A stretch of DNA of 64,000 nt, from contig JAWQFQ010000006.1 of NCBI GenBank assembly GCA_035967975.1, positions 36,229 through 100,228 of the forward strand, given 5' to 3'. The position numbers were made by a program, and so were the translations under genes. This document shows positions 25,905 to 34,963 of the stretch, in pieces (within the stretch, counting starts at the first letter, position 1; the number at the start of each line of letters is the position of its first letter). This DNA comes from Scytonema sp035967975. GTDB taxonomy: Bacteria > Cyanobacteriota > Cyanobacteriia > Cyanobacteriales > Nostocaceae. The notes beneath the pieces were generated by a model that saw only the letters and a list, made by a program, of their open reading frames with translations, was not told the origin of the DNA and searched no databases.

Positions 25905-26498
25905 CTACATCTCCATATTACATCCGACCTTTGATTTAATCAGAACGGACGCAGCTTCACGGGCTTGTTCAGCTGCGGTTGAAGCCCCTTCCATCATAGC
26001 GACAACGATCGCCCCTTCTGCTAACAACACGAATTGACGAGCAAGTGTTTCAGCATTTGTAAGATTTGCTGCCTTTACCAATTCCAGAATATATTGATAC
26101 ATTGCTCGCTTGTGTTCTAGAGCAACTTGATAACCGGGATGAGTTGGATTGACCAATTCGACTGTTGCATTAACGAACGCGCAACCCCGGTAATCTGGAT
26201 TGTTAAACCACTCTTTCAGAGCATCGAAAATGCCTAAAAGACGTTCTTGTGGAGTACTTCCATAACGTTCTACTGCTGAGAAAAACCAATTTTGCCATCG
26301 TTCATCTTGCAGTCGCAAGAACTCTGCAACTAGATGGTCTTTTGACTGAAAATGGTTGTAGAGTGACATTTTAGCAACGCCAGCACGAGCTATAATTTCA
26401 TCAATACCTACATTCTGAATTCCTCGTTGGTAAAACAACTCTACCGCAGTTTCCAGTATTCTCTCACGGGCAGGTTTTTTGCTTGGTGTCGAAGCCAT
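25905..26498 (-). CDS. TetR/AcrR family transcriptional regulator
   Basis: 197 residues. The N-terminal helix-turn-helix domain is typical: RERILETAVELFYQRGIQNVG followed by IDEIIARAGVAKMSLYNHFQSKDHLVAEFL. The C-terminal ligand domain (about 75-190) includes GCAFVNATVEL. A motif TAGACCTTTCTGTTTA lies 14-29 bases before the start. It nearly matches sites before the YHS gene and the hydrolase gene on the same strand, so this protein probably represses itself and both of them. The inducer is unknown. Confidence 0.92.
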   Translation of the reverse strand: MASTPSKKPARERILETAVELFYQRGIQNVGIDEIIARAGVAKMSLYNHFQSKDHLVAEFLRLQDERWQNWFFSAVERYGSTPQERLLGIFDALKEWFNNPDYRGCAFVNATVELVNPTHPGYQVALEHKRAMYQYILELVKAANLTNAETLARQFVLLAEGAIVVAMMEGASTAAEQAREAASVLIKSKVGCNMEM

Positions 26499-26511
26499 AA
26501 TTTTCTTTATA

Positions 26512-26527
26512 TAGACCTTTCTGTTTA
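26512..26527 (-). promoter_or_regulatory. Candidate TetR operator (tetR promoter)
   Basis: TAGACCTTTCTGTTTA matches 14 of 16 positions of the site at 27185-27200 (TAGACCTGTCTGTCTA). It is just upstream of the tetR start. Confidence 0.6.
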
Positions 26528-26634
26528 TTATAAAAAATTCAACGCTATTAAGTAGGCGGACAAAAATGATTTACACAAGATGTTTAATTGTGGTAAATCT
26601 GCAATTGCTGGAGTTAAGGTTTATTCGTGCTGCT

Positions 26635-26667
26635 AGAAACCCGGTTTCTCAAAGAAACCGGGTTTCT
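26635..26667. repeat. AGAAACCCGG palindrome
   Basis: AGAAACCCGGTTTCTC ... GAAACCGGGTTTCT, between the tetR and YHS genes. Perfect stem; may also act as a transcript end. Confidence 0.8.
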
Positions 26668-26735
26668 ATTCCAGCTTATCCGTGAACCATATTGGGGGTG
26701 AAAGCATAAACTTGAGCTTCCACCCGCATACAGAA

Positions 26736-27128
26736 TTAAGCAGGTTTCAGATCGTTTTGTTCCCAGTGAGCATCAGCTTTTCGGCGTAAAGTCTCTTCAT
26801 CGGCATCCCATTGAGGTTTTGTGTTGCCTAGTTCGCCATTGTAGAATAGGTAGAGTTTGCCATCTGTAACTTTATAGGTTTGAGGATCGACTGGAACTAA
26901 CTTACCCTCGGAAACAGCAACCGCACAGAAGCCACCATATTGGGGAAGATACTGTTCGGGGTTTGCATCAAACTGAGCTTTATTTGTTTCACTGGCAAAG
27001 TAATAGATAGCCCCTTGATACGTTGAGGTAATAGCGGGATTTCCTTGGGTGGGTTGATTGGTGAAATAGGACACGGGATCATACCCTTGAATAGCAACGT
27101 TAGTGTCAGAGAGATTGATAGGTTGCAT
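26736..27128 (-). CDS. YHS domain protein
   Basis: 130 residues. The YHS core is visible: VAIQGYDPVSYFT, AIYYFASETNKAQFDANPEQYLPQYGGFCA. YHS proteins are thought to bind metals or act with redox enzymes, but no reaction is established for this type. The C-terminal half adds a conserved KVTDGKLYLFYNGE segment seen in YHS proteins that stand alone. Its promoter carries the palindrome TAGACCTGTCTGTCTA, shared with tetR and the hydrolase gene, so it probably belongs to the TetR regulon. Confidence 0.88.
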   Translation of the reverse strand: MQPINLSDTNVAIQGYDPVSYFTNQPTQGNPAITSTYQGAIYYFASETNKAQFDANPEQYLPQYGGFCAVAVSEGKLVPVDPQTYKVTDGKLYLFYNGELGNTKPQWDADEETLRRKADAHWEQNDLKPA

Positions 27129-27184
27129 GAGTTTACTCCAATAAATTCAAGAATTGCTCCAAACAAATAAGCGGATTGATTATG

Positions 27185-27200
27185 TAGACCTGTCTGTCTA
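27185..27200 (-). promoter_or_regulatory. Candidate TetR operator (YHS gene promoter)
   Basis: TAGAC-CTGTCT-GTCTA, a palindrome with 5-bp arms, 57 bases before the YHS start. The best form of the motif shared by three promoters. Confidence 0.65.
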
Positions 27201-27237
27201 AATAAGACATGAAAAAAAATGAATCAAATGAGATGGC

Positions 27238-28098
27238 TTAGTTCTGTTGACGTTTACTCAGAAAAGTGATGATGTAGTCAGCGATCGCTTTTCCTTCCTC
27301 CTCTAATGCAAAGTGTCCTGTATCAAGCAAATGAAACTCCAAGTCTTTCAAATCGCGTTGATAGGGGTATGCTCCTTCTGCCGGGAAGATGTAGTCATTT
27401 TTACCCCAAACAATCAACGTGGGAGGTTGATATTGCCGTAAGTAGTTTTGCCATTCGGGGTAGAGAGGTGGATTTGAACCGTAGCTGTAAAACAGTGCCA
27501 ATTGAATCTCAGTGTTACCAGGACGATCTAAGAACCGCTGATCTAGATTCCAATTATCGGGGCTGATGGCTTCGAGATTGTGAACTCCATGGGTGTATTG
27601 CCACTTCGTTGCATCCAATGTTAACAACTGGCGTAGAGCGTTCTCGTTTTCTGGGGTGCGATCGCGCCAGTAGGCTTTCAGGGGTTCCCAGAACTCGCGT
27701 AGTCCTTCGTCATAAGCATTACCATTTTGGATAATTAACGCTTCCACCCGTTCGGGGTGCTTTGTCGCAATCCGAAAACCAATCGGCGCACCATAGTCCA
27801 TGAGATAGAGGCTGTAACGTTTTAACTCTAGCTTGTCGATGAACTTCTCAATGATTTCAGCAAGGCGATCAAAGGTGTACTCAAATTCATCTACCGTTGG
27901 CATAGAACTATTACCAAAACCCGGATAGTCTGGTGCAATTAGATGAAAGCGATCGCTAAGAGATGCAATTAGATTGCGAAACATATGAGAAGAGGTAGGA
28001 AATCCGTGCAGTAGCAAGATTGTAGGAGCATCAGGTGCTCCAGCTTCCCGGTAAAAAATGTCTAAGCCATCAATGGTAACGGTGCGGTAGGTAGTCAT
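27238..28098 (-). CDS. Alpha/beta hydrolase, haloalkane dehalogenase/epoxide hydrolase-like
   Basis: 286 residues. Oxyanion block LLLHGFPTSSHMFRNL, nucleophile elbow LMDYGAPIGFRIA with aspartate as nucleophile, later acid region IVWGKNDYIFP and catalytic His in LLDTGHFALEE. An Asp nucleophile points to dehalogenase or epoxide-hydrolase chemistry rather than esterase. The ATG at 28098 is chosen because GGAG lies 7 bases before it; the frame extends to a TTG at 28122 without support. Two TetR-type motifs lie upstream. Regulated by a TetR protein together with a YHS protein, it may act in detoxification, but that is inference. Confidence 0.9.
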   Translation of the reverse strand: MTTYRTVTIDGLDIFYREAGAPDAPTILLLHGFPTSSHMFRNLIASLSDRFHLIAPDYPGFGNSSMPTVDEFEYTFDRLAEIIEKFIDKLELKRYSLYLMDYGAPIGFRIATKHPERVEALIIQNGNAYDEGLREFWEPLKAYWRDRTPENENALRQLLTLDATKWQYTHGVHNLEAISPDNWNLDQRFLDRPGNTEIQLALFYSYGSNPPLYPEWQNYLRQYQPPTLIVWGKNDYIFPAEGAYPYQRDLKDLEFHLLDTGHFALEEEGKAIADYIITFLSKRQQN

Positions 28099-28119
28099 CT
28101 CGGAACTCCTGTTTTTATA

Positions 28120-28161
28120 CAAACTTGTCTGTCTATATTTTGACTATACAGACCTGTCTAA
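28120..28161 (-). promoter_or_regulatory. Two candidate TetR operators (hydrolase gene promoter)
   Basis: CAAACTTGTCTGTCTA (28120-28135, 12-13 of 16 positions shared with the 27185 site) and CAGACCTGTCTA (28149-28160, containing the shared core AGACCTGTCT). Together they cover the likely promoter. Confidence 0.55.
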
Positions 28162-28263
28162 TCAAAGTCAAGGAGGAAAACGATAATTTTTTCAAAACAA
28201 GTCGTCAGGAAAAATACATAAATATTTATGCATAGGTACTTATCGGAAGATAGTTGAGGTGCT

Positions 28264-28296
28264 AGAAACCCGGTATCTTGGAGATACCGGGTTTCT
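28264..28296. repeat. AGAAACCCGG palindrome
   Basis: AGAAACCCGGTATCTTGG ... GATACCGGGTTTCT. It lies in the 28099-28463 gap, which holds no other recognised feature apart from the operators. Confidence 0.8.
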
Positions 28297-28463
28297 AATT
28301 TTCGTACTTCCCTTGTAGTATTGCTTGTAAAATTGGAGTGGTTTATGCTAAAATGCCTTGGGCAGTTTATAAGTAAAAAATCCAGCAAGCATTTATAGAT
28401 AAACACGGCAACTCGCATGGTAATCGAGCCTGCAAAACGTTTAGGTGTGTCGTTTGAGGAGTT

Positions 28464-28940
28464 ATGGTGCAAAGATTACCGCTATTTACAAGCTTGACAG
28501 TTACAGCAGTTATGTCAACACTAACACTTCAACCTGTTTGGGCAGAGGTCAATCAAGTAACCACAGTTTCTGTCGAATCAACACAAGATGGTATTGAGGT
28601 GATTTTGCAGACAACGGACCCGAATCTGTCGCAAATCATAACATCTACCTACGAGAATACCTATGTCGCTGAAATTACCAATGCTCAATTGCATTTGGAG
28701 TCAGGCGAACCATTTAACATTAGCAATCCTACGCAAGGAATCTCTGGTGTTTCTGTGGCTTCTATAGATGAAAATAGCGTGCGTGTTGTCGTCGCTGGAG
28801 TTGATAGCCCACCATCTGTTAAGGTGGGACAAAGTCATGAAAATTTAGTTCTGACAGTCGCTGCACCTACAACCCCTACAGCAATAAAGGCGATCGCATT
28901 CCCCAAGAATCGCATTCCCAAAACAAAATTACCGCGCTAG
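28464..28940 (+). CDS. AMIN-domain protein, probably the truncated N-terminus of a TonB-dependent siderophore receptor
   Basis: 158 residues: signal peptide (about 1-27, ending PVWA), then one AMIN-type domain (VTTVSVESTQDGIEVILQTT through ENLVLTVAAP). In cyanobacteria this leader-AMIN arrangement is characteristic of TonB-dependent ferric-siderophore receptors, where a plug and a 22-strand barrel follow. Here the frame ends soon after the AMIN domain (KAIAFPKNRIPKTKLPR), and nothing resembling the plug is found downstream. GAGGAG lies before the ATG. I read it as a 3'-deleted receptor, although a free AMIN protein cannot be excluded. It opens a run of damaged transport genes. Confidence 0.65.
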   Translation: MVQRLPLFTSLTVTAVMSTLTLQPVWAEVNQVTTVSVESTQDGIEVILQTTDPNLSQIITSTYENTYVAEITNAQLHLESGEPFNISNPTQGISGVSVASIDENSVRVVVAGVDSPPSVKVGQSHENLVLTVAAPTTPTAIKAIAFPKNRIPKTKLPR

Positions 28941-29060
28941 CGACAGCGGAGTCTGGGGGTGTGGGAATAATTTCAAAGGCATTGCTGAATTAATACAGTT
29001 TAATTGTACAGTAAAAACTTTTGCTTGTTCACTTAACTGTTTGCCATTCAAGCCTGTTTT

Positions 29061-29095
29061 GTTTACCATACTGTTTACCGAATAGTATAGTAAAC
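29061..29095. promoter_or_regulatory. Operator-like inverted repeat
   Basis: GTTTACCATACT and AGTATAGTAAAC are 11/12 inverted complements separated by 11 bases, with a second GTTTACC inside the spacer. This resembles TetR-type operators that flank efflux-pump genes. The surrounding 28941-29534 gap is otherwise without a gene. Confidence 0.45.
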
Positions 29096-29377
29096 ACCTT
29101 TTCCTAGTTGTCAGAATTGTTCCACATTTTAGTACAGCTTTGCACAGGTTCGTAGCGTTATTGAGTCCTTGAAAAGCCTTACCAGCAAGCCCTACGTAGA
29201 TTATTTGGCTTTTTTGTATGTCTTTTCCAAAAGTTTTTCTGAAAAGCCAGTAGAAATTTGCTCAAAAATCAGAGAAATTTGCAAGACACTGATTCTGAAG
29301 ATTTTGCATACTTAAATTAATTACTGCATTTATAAGGATATCTAACATCTTGCAGCATTCTCAACAAGACCTAAAAA

Positions 29378-29446
29378 ACCGGGTTTCTCAACGAAAAATT
29401 CAGCTTTTTTAGCATCGTTATTTTCTCCAAACCCGGTTTCTTGCCC
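29378..29446. repeat. Split copy of the AGAAACCCGG palindrome
   Basis: Half elements AAACCGGGTTTCTC (about 29379-29393) and AAACCCGGTTTCTT (about 29431-29445) face each other across about 38 bases, like a palindrome opened by an insertion. Confidence 0.55.
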
Positions 29447-29534
29447 ATAGGGCAAGATATAATCTACCACGATTATGTGGTAAGCAAAGCATAAGAGGTC
29501 TATTGTAATTTCACCATTGTAAGGACTCAACAAG

Positions 29535-29729
29535 ATGACTTCCCTTGCAACGCTTTTGGGTATTTTACCACTCGTGACTGCATCGGGAGGTGGCGCAGCA
29601 AGCCGCCAATCTTTGGGAACAGCCGTTTTTGGCGGCATGATTGTCTCTACTTTTTTGAGTCTATTTATGGTGCCTGTATTGTATGTGGTAATCATTACGA
29701 TTCGCGTTCGCTTGCAGCACCGTCATTAA
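29535..29729 (+). pseudogene. C-terminal fragment of an RND (AcrB/HAE1-type) efflux transporter
   Basis: 64 residues reading MTSLATLLGILPLVTASGGG then AASRQSLGTAVFGGMIVSTF and LSLFMVPVLYVVI. This is the conserved last-helices signature of hydrophobe/amphiphile efflux RND pumps, which are about 1030 residues long. Everything upstream is missing. No Shine-Dalgarno. A remnant of a deleted pump gene. Confidence 0.8.
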
Positions 29730-29785
29730 ACCATTTTATTGATGAATTTACTATTGTAATTCAGGGCACACCCAAATTTTCAACT

Positions 29786-30772
29786 ATGAATCGACGTATA
29801 TTAATTGTAGCTGCGGCGTTTTTTCTTGTAACCCATGCTACGAATTTACAAGTCCCTCTGTATAATACCTATGCTCAAAACGCAGGCTACGGTAGTGGAT
29901 TATCAGCGGTAGCCTTTGCAACATATGTAGCAGGACTGTTGCCGACTCTGATTCTACTTGGCGGAATTTCCGATCGCATAGGACGTAAGACCGTAATTCT
30001 AAGTAGCTTGCTATCAGCCGCATTCGCAACATTCCTGATGATTGCCCGCCCAACCATTTACACGTTGTTTGTTACCCGTGTCTTACAGGGAATCGCAGTT
30101 GGCTTGATTACTGGAACTGGAACGGCGTATATATCTGCTTTGATACCTCAATCTTGGACACAGGTTGCAGCTTATGTCAGTTTAACGACTTCTTTGGGTT
30201 TTTCCAGTGGTGCCCTGTTTACGAATGCAGCTCTGTTATTCCAAAATTCTTTGGTTCCTTTCAGCTATTGGGTTGTCTTCACACTGATCCTGGGATGTAT
30301 AGGCTTGGCGATTAGACTACCAGAACAGCCTGTTTCTCCTGGAACGCTAGTTCGCCTGCCAAGTTTTCCAGAAGGCTCTATCCCGGCTGGGCTAGCAATT
30401 GCATTAGCGTGGTCGCTTGCTGGAATTGTGGGTGTAATCTTACCAGCACAGTTAGTGCAATATAATCTGCCTAACTGGTCCGGACCAATGTTATTTATTT
30501 TCGTTATTACTGGTGTCTTAGCGCAACCAATTGCTCGTCGGCTTGACGCCGTGCTTTTGCTCCAATTGGGCTCCGTCATTCTTATGCTTGGCTATATCGC
30601 TTTCACGCTTGGGGCACAGCTAGGGATGCTGAGTCTAGTCTTGGCAGGCGTAGCGATCGCAGGACAACGACTGGATGAGATCGCCAGACAAGTAAAATTT
30701 GCCCCCACTTCCACACTCCAATTTCTCCGAGAGTGTTATTCTCATAGCGAGAAATACGGTGATGGGGAGTAG
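29786..30772 (+). CDS. MFS transporter, C-terminally truncated
   Basis: 328 residues against about 400 for the family. The N-terminal six helices are normal, with the MFS loop motif GGISDRIGRKTVI and the helix-5 block GTGTAYISALIP. Roughly nine helices are visible; after VLAGVAIAGQ the sequence turns polar (RLDEIARQVKFAPTSTLQF) and ends, so the last three helices are lost and replaced by unrelated codons. Probably non-functional. It lies beside the RND fragment and the AMIN receptor stub, as in cyanobacterial siderophore or drug export/uptake clusters, and converges with the two-component genes. Confidence 0.7.
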   Translation: MNRRILIVAAAFFLVTHATNLQVPLYNTYAQNAGYGSGLSAVAFATYVAGLLPTLILLGGISDRIGRKTVILSSLLSAAFATFLMIARPTIYTLFVTRVLQGIAVGLITGTGTAYISALIPQSWTQVAAYVSLTTSLGFSSGALFTNAALLFQNSLVPFSYWVVFTLILGCIGLAIRLPEQPVSPGTLVRLPSFPEGSIPAGLAIALAWSLAGIVGVILPAQLVQYNLPNWSGPMLFIFVITGVLAQPIARRLDAVLLLQLGSVILMLGYIAFTLGAQLGMLSLVLAGVAIAGQRLDEIARQVKFAPTSTLQFLRECYSHSEKYGDGE

Positions 30773-30821
30773 ACTTTTTAACACATAGCTATCCTCTGAC
30801 TTTATTTAAACCTGTGTAGTT

Positions 30822-32120
30822 CTATATTGGTAAAGTTATAATAAACTTCGTTCCCTTACCAGGGCTTGAAGAGCAAGTGATTTGACCATTGTGTTTATCG
30901 ACAATAATTTGGTAGCAGATAGCTAATCCCAATCCAGTTCCTTTACCTACAGGCTTAGTTGTAAACGATGGCTCAAAAATTCGAGCTTGCACCTCAGGAG
31001 TCATACCGAACCCGTTGTCTTCAATACAAATTGTGACGGTTTCTTGCTGGAGATCGACAGATGTTGCGATCGCAATGGTATTCGGTTCAGCAGCGCTCTC
31101 GCCAGGGTGATTTTGATTAAAGTCATCAAATGCATCAATAGCATTGGCGATAATATTCATAAAGACCTGGTTCAGTTGTCCGGGATAACAAGCGATGGGG
31201 GGTAACTCACCATATCTTGTCTCCACTCGGATGTTAGGGCGGTTGCCGTTATTTTGCAAACGGTGTTTTAATAGCATTAATGTGCTATCAATACCTTCGT
31301 GAATCTGAAACTCGACTTTAGAGGAAATATCTGCACGCGCAAAGGTTCTTAGAGAAAGACTGATATCTCTTAGGCGGTTAATTCCTTGCTGCATTGATGT
31401 CAGTATTTTTGGCAAATCTTCAACCAGATACTCCAAATCGATCTCTTCAACCAAGTCTTCAATATCTGGGTCTGTATCCGGTAGTTTTGTTTGTAGAAGC
31501 CTGATTAAACGAAGAAGATCGTTTGTATATTCTTGAATATGAGAGCAATTTCCGCTAATAAAACCAATCGGGTTATTAATCTCATGACCAATACCTGCAA
31601 CCAGTTGTCCTAAGGTAGACATTTTCTCACTTTGGATGAGTTGTAGTTGAGTCTGTTGTAACTGTTGTAGAGATTTGGTGAGTTCTGCAGTGCGTTCTTG
31701 CACTCTTTGTTCTAAGCTACGGGTCAGATAAGACAGTTTCAGGTGTAACTTTATTCGTGCAATCACTTCTTCCTGTTGGAAGGGTTTGGTAATGTAGTCA
31801 ACTGCACCAATTTCTAGTCCTTTGACTTTGTCTGTAGAATCGGATAGGGCAGTCATGAATATGATTGGAATATTCTGAGTGATAGGATTGGCTTTCAGTT
31901 TGCGACAAGTTTCAAATCCATCCATACCGGGCATCATAACATCCAGGAGAATGAGATCGGGATGGGCGTATTCCGTTTGTTCAATTGCCGATTCCCCATC
32001 TGTTGCCATCAGTGCTTTCCAACCATATCCCTGAATAGCTTCTGATAAAACCTTGAGATTATTGGGATTGTCATCAACTAAAAGAATATGTATTGGCTTT
32101 GAGAGAGAATTGATTATCAT
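30822..32120 (-). CDS. Response regulator-histidine kinase (REC-HisKA-HATPase)
   Basis: 432 residues. An N-terminal receiver (about 10-125, ILLVDDNPNNLKVL, LILLDVMMPGMDGF with the phosphoacceptor Asp, and the Lys in YITKPF) is followed by a coiled coil (about 130-165). Then comes the kinase core: H-box GIGHEINNPIGF, N-box NAIDAFDDF, G-boxes EDNGFGMTPE and GTGLGLAI. No membrane segment, so cytoplasmic. Its ATG overlaps the stop of the CHASE2 kinase gene by 4 bases (ATGA), implying translational coupling. Its receiver is the natural acceptor for phosphate from that upstream kinase. Last gene of the TPS/CHAT locus. Confidence 0.93.
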   Translation of the reverse strand: MIINSLSKPIHILLVDDNPNNLKVLSEAIQGYGWKALMATDGESAIEQTEYAHPDLILLDVMMPGMDGFETCRKLKANPITQNIPIIFMTALSDSTDKVKGLEIGAVDYITKPFQQEEVIARIKLHLKLSYLTRSLEQRVQERTAELTKSLQQLQQTQLQLIQSEKMSTLGQLVAGIGHEINNPIGFISGNCSHIQEYTNDLLRLIRLLQTKLPDTDPDIEDLVEEIDLEYLVEDLPKILTSMQQGINRLRDISLSLRTFARADISSKVEFQIHEGIDSTLMLLKHRLQNNGNRPNIRVETRYGELPPIACYPGQLNQVFMNIIANAIDAFDDFNQNHPGESAAEPNTIAIATSVDLQQETVTICIEDNGFGMTPEVQARIFEPSFTTKPVGKGTGLGLAICYQIIVDKHNGQITCSSSPGKGTKFIITLPI

Positions 32121-34903
32121 TGTCGTGGCTCCATTGCTACAAAAGATTTAAGAAAATTACGTATTTTTGCGGTTTGGAAATGAGCAGTAAGTTTATTTAA
32201 CTCAGCAACAAAAGGAGCTAACCTTTGATCCTCCCTATTCAGAGCTTCTAACATTTCTTCAATCGCCTGAATATCCCCCATCATTGCCAGGTGATAAAGT
32301 TGTTGCAAAACATCCTGGGATGGTAGAACTTGTTCACTTTCAAGTGCTTTCTGTTGCTTAGGAGATAACGGCTGAGGTGTAGATTGGGCATAAATCCACT
32401 CCACTCCTAGTAGCGATCGCATCGCATTCAACAATTCATCCATCTCAAGAGGTTTGGGCAAAAATGCAGTTGCTCCTGCTTGTAAACTCCTTTGACGATT
32501 TTCCTCAAATACGCTAGCGCTAGATACGATAATAGGAACAGAACGGGTTTGCGGATTCTCTTGCAGGTGAAACATTAACTCGAAGCCATCCATAGTGGGC
32601 ATGGCTAAATCAAGCACAATAACATCTAAGTGATTCTGTAGAGTTGCTAAGAGCAACCCTTGTTTACCATCAGTTGCTTCCAAAGTTCGACATCCTATTT
32701 CCTGCAACAAACTGCTTAACATAGAGCGGTGTTTGTCATCATCATCGACAATGAGAACCAGTGGTAAACAACCTCGAACCCCAATAATTTTTTGATAGCT
32801 TGGAACAATCTCCCCTGTATACCCATCAAGGGAAAGCGGTACTGTCAAATCCAGCCAAAACACACTCCCTTCACCCAAGTGACTTTGTACCTGAATTTGG
32901 CTTCCCATTAATGTCGCAATTCTTTGACTGATAGTCAATCCCAAGCCAGTCCCTTCATGTTTTCGCCCTACCTCACCTACTTGCTCAAAAGGCAAAAAGA
33001 TTTTCTCCAGTTGATTCGGCGACATTCCTATACCAGTATCTTCAATCTGGAAGCGAATTGTACAAGTCGGCGATGACTCATGAATTATGGCTGACGATTC
33101 ATCCTCAACAAGGTCTACTTTAAAAGTCACGCTACCACTATCTGTAAATTTGATGGCATTACCTAGCAAATTGATGAGTACTTGTCGCAATCGCTTTTCA
33201 TCTGTTTGAATAGCATGTGGTAGTCGGTCACTGACCAAGACATTCAATGCAATTCCTTTCTGTTCAGCGCGGATACTACAAATCTCAGTCACACCGTGTA
33301 AGAAAGTGGGCAAATGCACATTGGCTGTCACTAATTCTAATTTACGAGCTTCAATTTTTGAGAGATCGAGAATGTCATTGATTAACATCAAAAGGTGTGA
33401 CCCGCATTGATGAATGATGTTAACCCCTTCGCGATTTTTGTCTGTGAGATTTGGCGATCGCTCCAGCACTTGTGCATATCCGAGAATACCATTGAGGGGT
33501 GTACGTAACTCATGGCTCATATTTGCCAGGAACTCACTTTTTGCTTGGTTAGCAGCTTCAGCTACTTGCTTTGCTTCCATCAGTTCGCGAGTTCGCTCTT
33601 CGACTTTTCCTTCCAGAGTTTTGGAATAATCTAATAATTGACCGTTTGCGATTTCCAGTTTGCGATTTGTTTCTTCTAACTTCTTCTGTTTATAAGCATT
33701 TGTTGTTGCGATCGCGCTGCTGATGAACGCTGTTAAGACTGGTGTTACTGGAATTAGGAAACCATTGCAAAACATTCCATAGGCACTCCCCATGTATACC
33801 CCAATGATACCTACAGTTGCCCAAAGAATTTTTCCACCCGGAATTTGTCGTCTGGTTCTTACACTAGCTAACCACCAACTACCTGCAGAACCAATCACAG
33901 ACCATAACACAATCCAGAGTGACAAAGAAATCCCAGAAACTCCGTGGAGGGTTGTTTTCCCTGTTTTTGCTCCTCGCACCAGTTGGTGAGCAATATTAGC
34001 ATGGACAATAACTCCTGGCGTAGGTTTTTCGGCAGATATTAAAGAAGAACTAAAGGGCGTGCTAAAGAAATCATTGGTACTAGCCGCAACTGACCCAATA
34101 AATACCATGCGATCGCGCATCAGATTTGCTGGAATTCGCCCTGCTAAAACATCTCGCATCCTTACCATGCGAAACGCTGCTTCCGAACCATACCAGTTGA
34201 GTAGAATTTGATAGCCACCTAACTCTGTATCGAGATAACCGGCTTCTTGATTTTGTAGTGGCGTGTAACCTTCTTTACCCAACCTAAACTTTTGCTGTTT
34301 TTGGTCAATGCTTTCTAACGTTATCCCTTCAACTTCAAGGTACTGAAGTGCTACACGAGTCGCTAGTCCTGCTTTGAGAGTGCCCTGTTCTTTCGTATCT
34401 TCAGCTGTGAGGAGGGCGCGGCGTATATGGCGATCGCCATCCAGCACTAAATCTGCTAAACCCACCCGATCTTGTTGTTTGAGTTCTGGGGGAGGGTTAA
34501 CACGTTCGCCAGTGATTTTTTCAACTCCAAACAAGTTAGGAGTGCTGCGGAAGATTTGCACGAGTTGTTCATGCCCTTTTCCCTCAGGTAAATCCCGATA
34601 GAGATCCAATCCAATGACTCGGGGTTGTTGTGCCCGAATCTTAACAAGCAATTGTGCCAGTGCCCAGTCTGGAACTGGCCATTTACCTACCGATTGTATG
34701 TCCCGTTCATCAATTGTAACAACAACAATTTCGTCTGCTATCGTTTGTTGCGATCGCAGGCGAAACCATTCATCGCGAAGTTTCCACTCAGGTAAATTGA
34801 AAAATCCCAACAACTGCCCAACTGTTACTGTTAGGGCAATACTGGGAGAAATAATCAAAACACTACGAGTGTGTTGAATAAAGGCTTGGAATTTGCGCCA
34901 CAT
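32117..34903 (-). CDS. CHASE2-domain hybrid histidine kinase
   Basis: 928 residues. A membrane helix (about 15-35), then an extracytoplasmic CHASE2 sensor (about 40-320; IVVVTIDERDIQSVGKWP, RVIGLDLYRDLPEG, DRMVFIGSVAASTNDFFSTP). Three C-terminal helices of the sensor unit follow (about 330-410), then a coiled coil. The HisKA has H-box FLANMSHELRTPLNG, the HATPase has NLLGNAIKFT and GTGLGLTI, and the receiver has LIVDDDDKHRSML, VIVLDLAMPTMDGF and FLPKPL. About 110 further residues at the end are helical. The signal sensed is unknown. Located 60 bases after the DUF928 gene, and coupled to the next kinase. Confidence 0.95.
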   Translation of the reverse strand: MWRKFQAFIQHTRSVLIISPSIALTVTVGQLLGFFNLPEWKLRDEWFRLRSQQTIADEIVVVTIDERDIQSVGKWPVPDWALAQLLVKIRAQQPRVIGLDLYRDLPEGKGHEQLVQIFRSTPNLFGVEKITGERVNPPPELKQQDRVGLADLVLDGDRHIRRALLTAEDTKEQGTLKAGLATRVALQYLEVEGITLESIDQKQQKFRLGKEGYTPLQNQEAGYLDTELGGYQILLNWYGSEAAFRMVRMRDVLAGRIPANLMRDRMVFIGSVAASTNDFFSTPFSSSLISAEKPTPGVIVHANIAHQLVRGAKTGKTTLHGVSGISLSLWIVLWSVIGSAGSWWLASVRTRRQIPGGKILWATVGIIGVYMGSAYGMFCNGFLIPVTPVLTAFISSAIATTNAYKQKKLEETNRKLEIANGQLLDYSKTLEGKVEERTRELMEAKQVAEAANQAKSEFLANMSHELRTPLNGILGYAQVLERSPNLTDKNREGVNIIHQCGSHLLMLINDILDLSKIEARKLELVTANVHLPTFLHGVTEICSIRAEQKGIALNVLVSDRLPHAIQTDEKRLRQVLINLLGNAIKFTDSGSVTFKVDLVEDESSAIIHESSPTCTIRFQIEDTGIGMSPNQLEKIFLPFEQVGEVGRKHEGTGLGLTISQRIATLMGSQIQVQSHLGEGSVFWLDLTVPLSLDGYTGEIVPSYQKIIGVRGCLPLVLIVDDDDKHRSMLSSLLQEIGCRTLEATDGKQGLLLATLQNHLDVIVLDLAMPTMDGFELMFHLQENPQTRSVPIIVSSASVFEENRQRSLQAGATAFLPKPLEMDELLNAMRSLLGVEWIYAQSTPQPLSPKQQKALESEQVLPSQDVLQQLYHLAMMGDIQAIEEMLEALNREDQRLAPFVAELNKLTAHFQTAKIRNFLKSFVAMEPRQ

Positions 34904-34963
34904 ATTTGCGCCATACAGTTATCAGTTTTATCGTTTGGTTACTCTTGATGCCAATAACGCAAA

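Noticed and set aside
29786..30772. The MFS carrier as a complete transporter
   Set aside because: The last three helices are missing and the tail is polar and unrelated.
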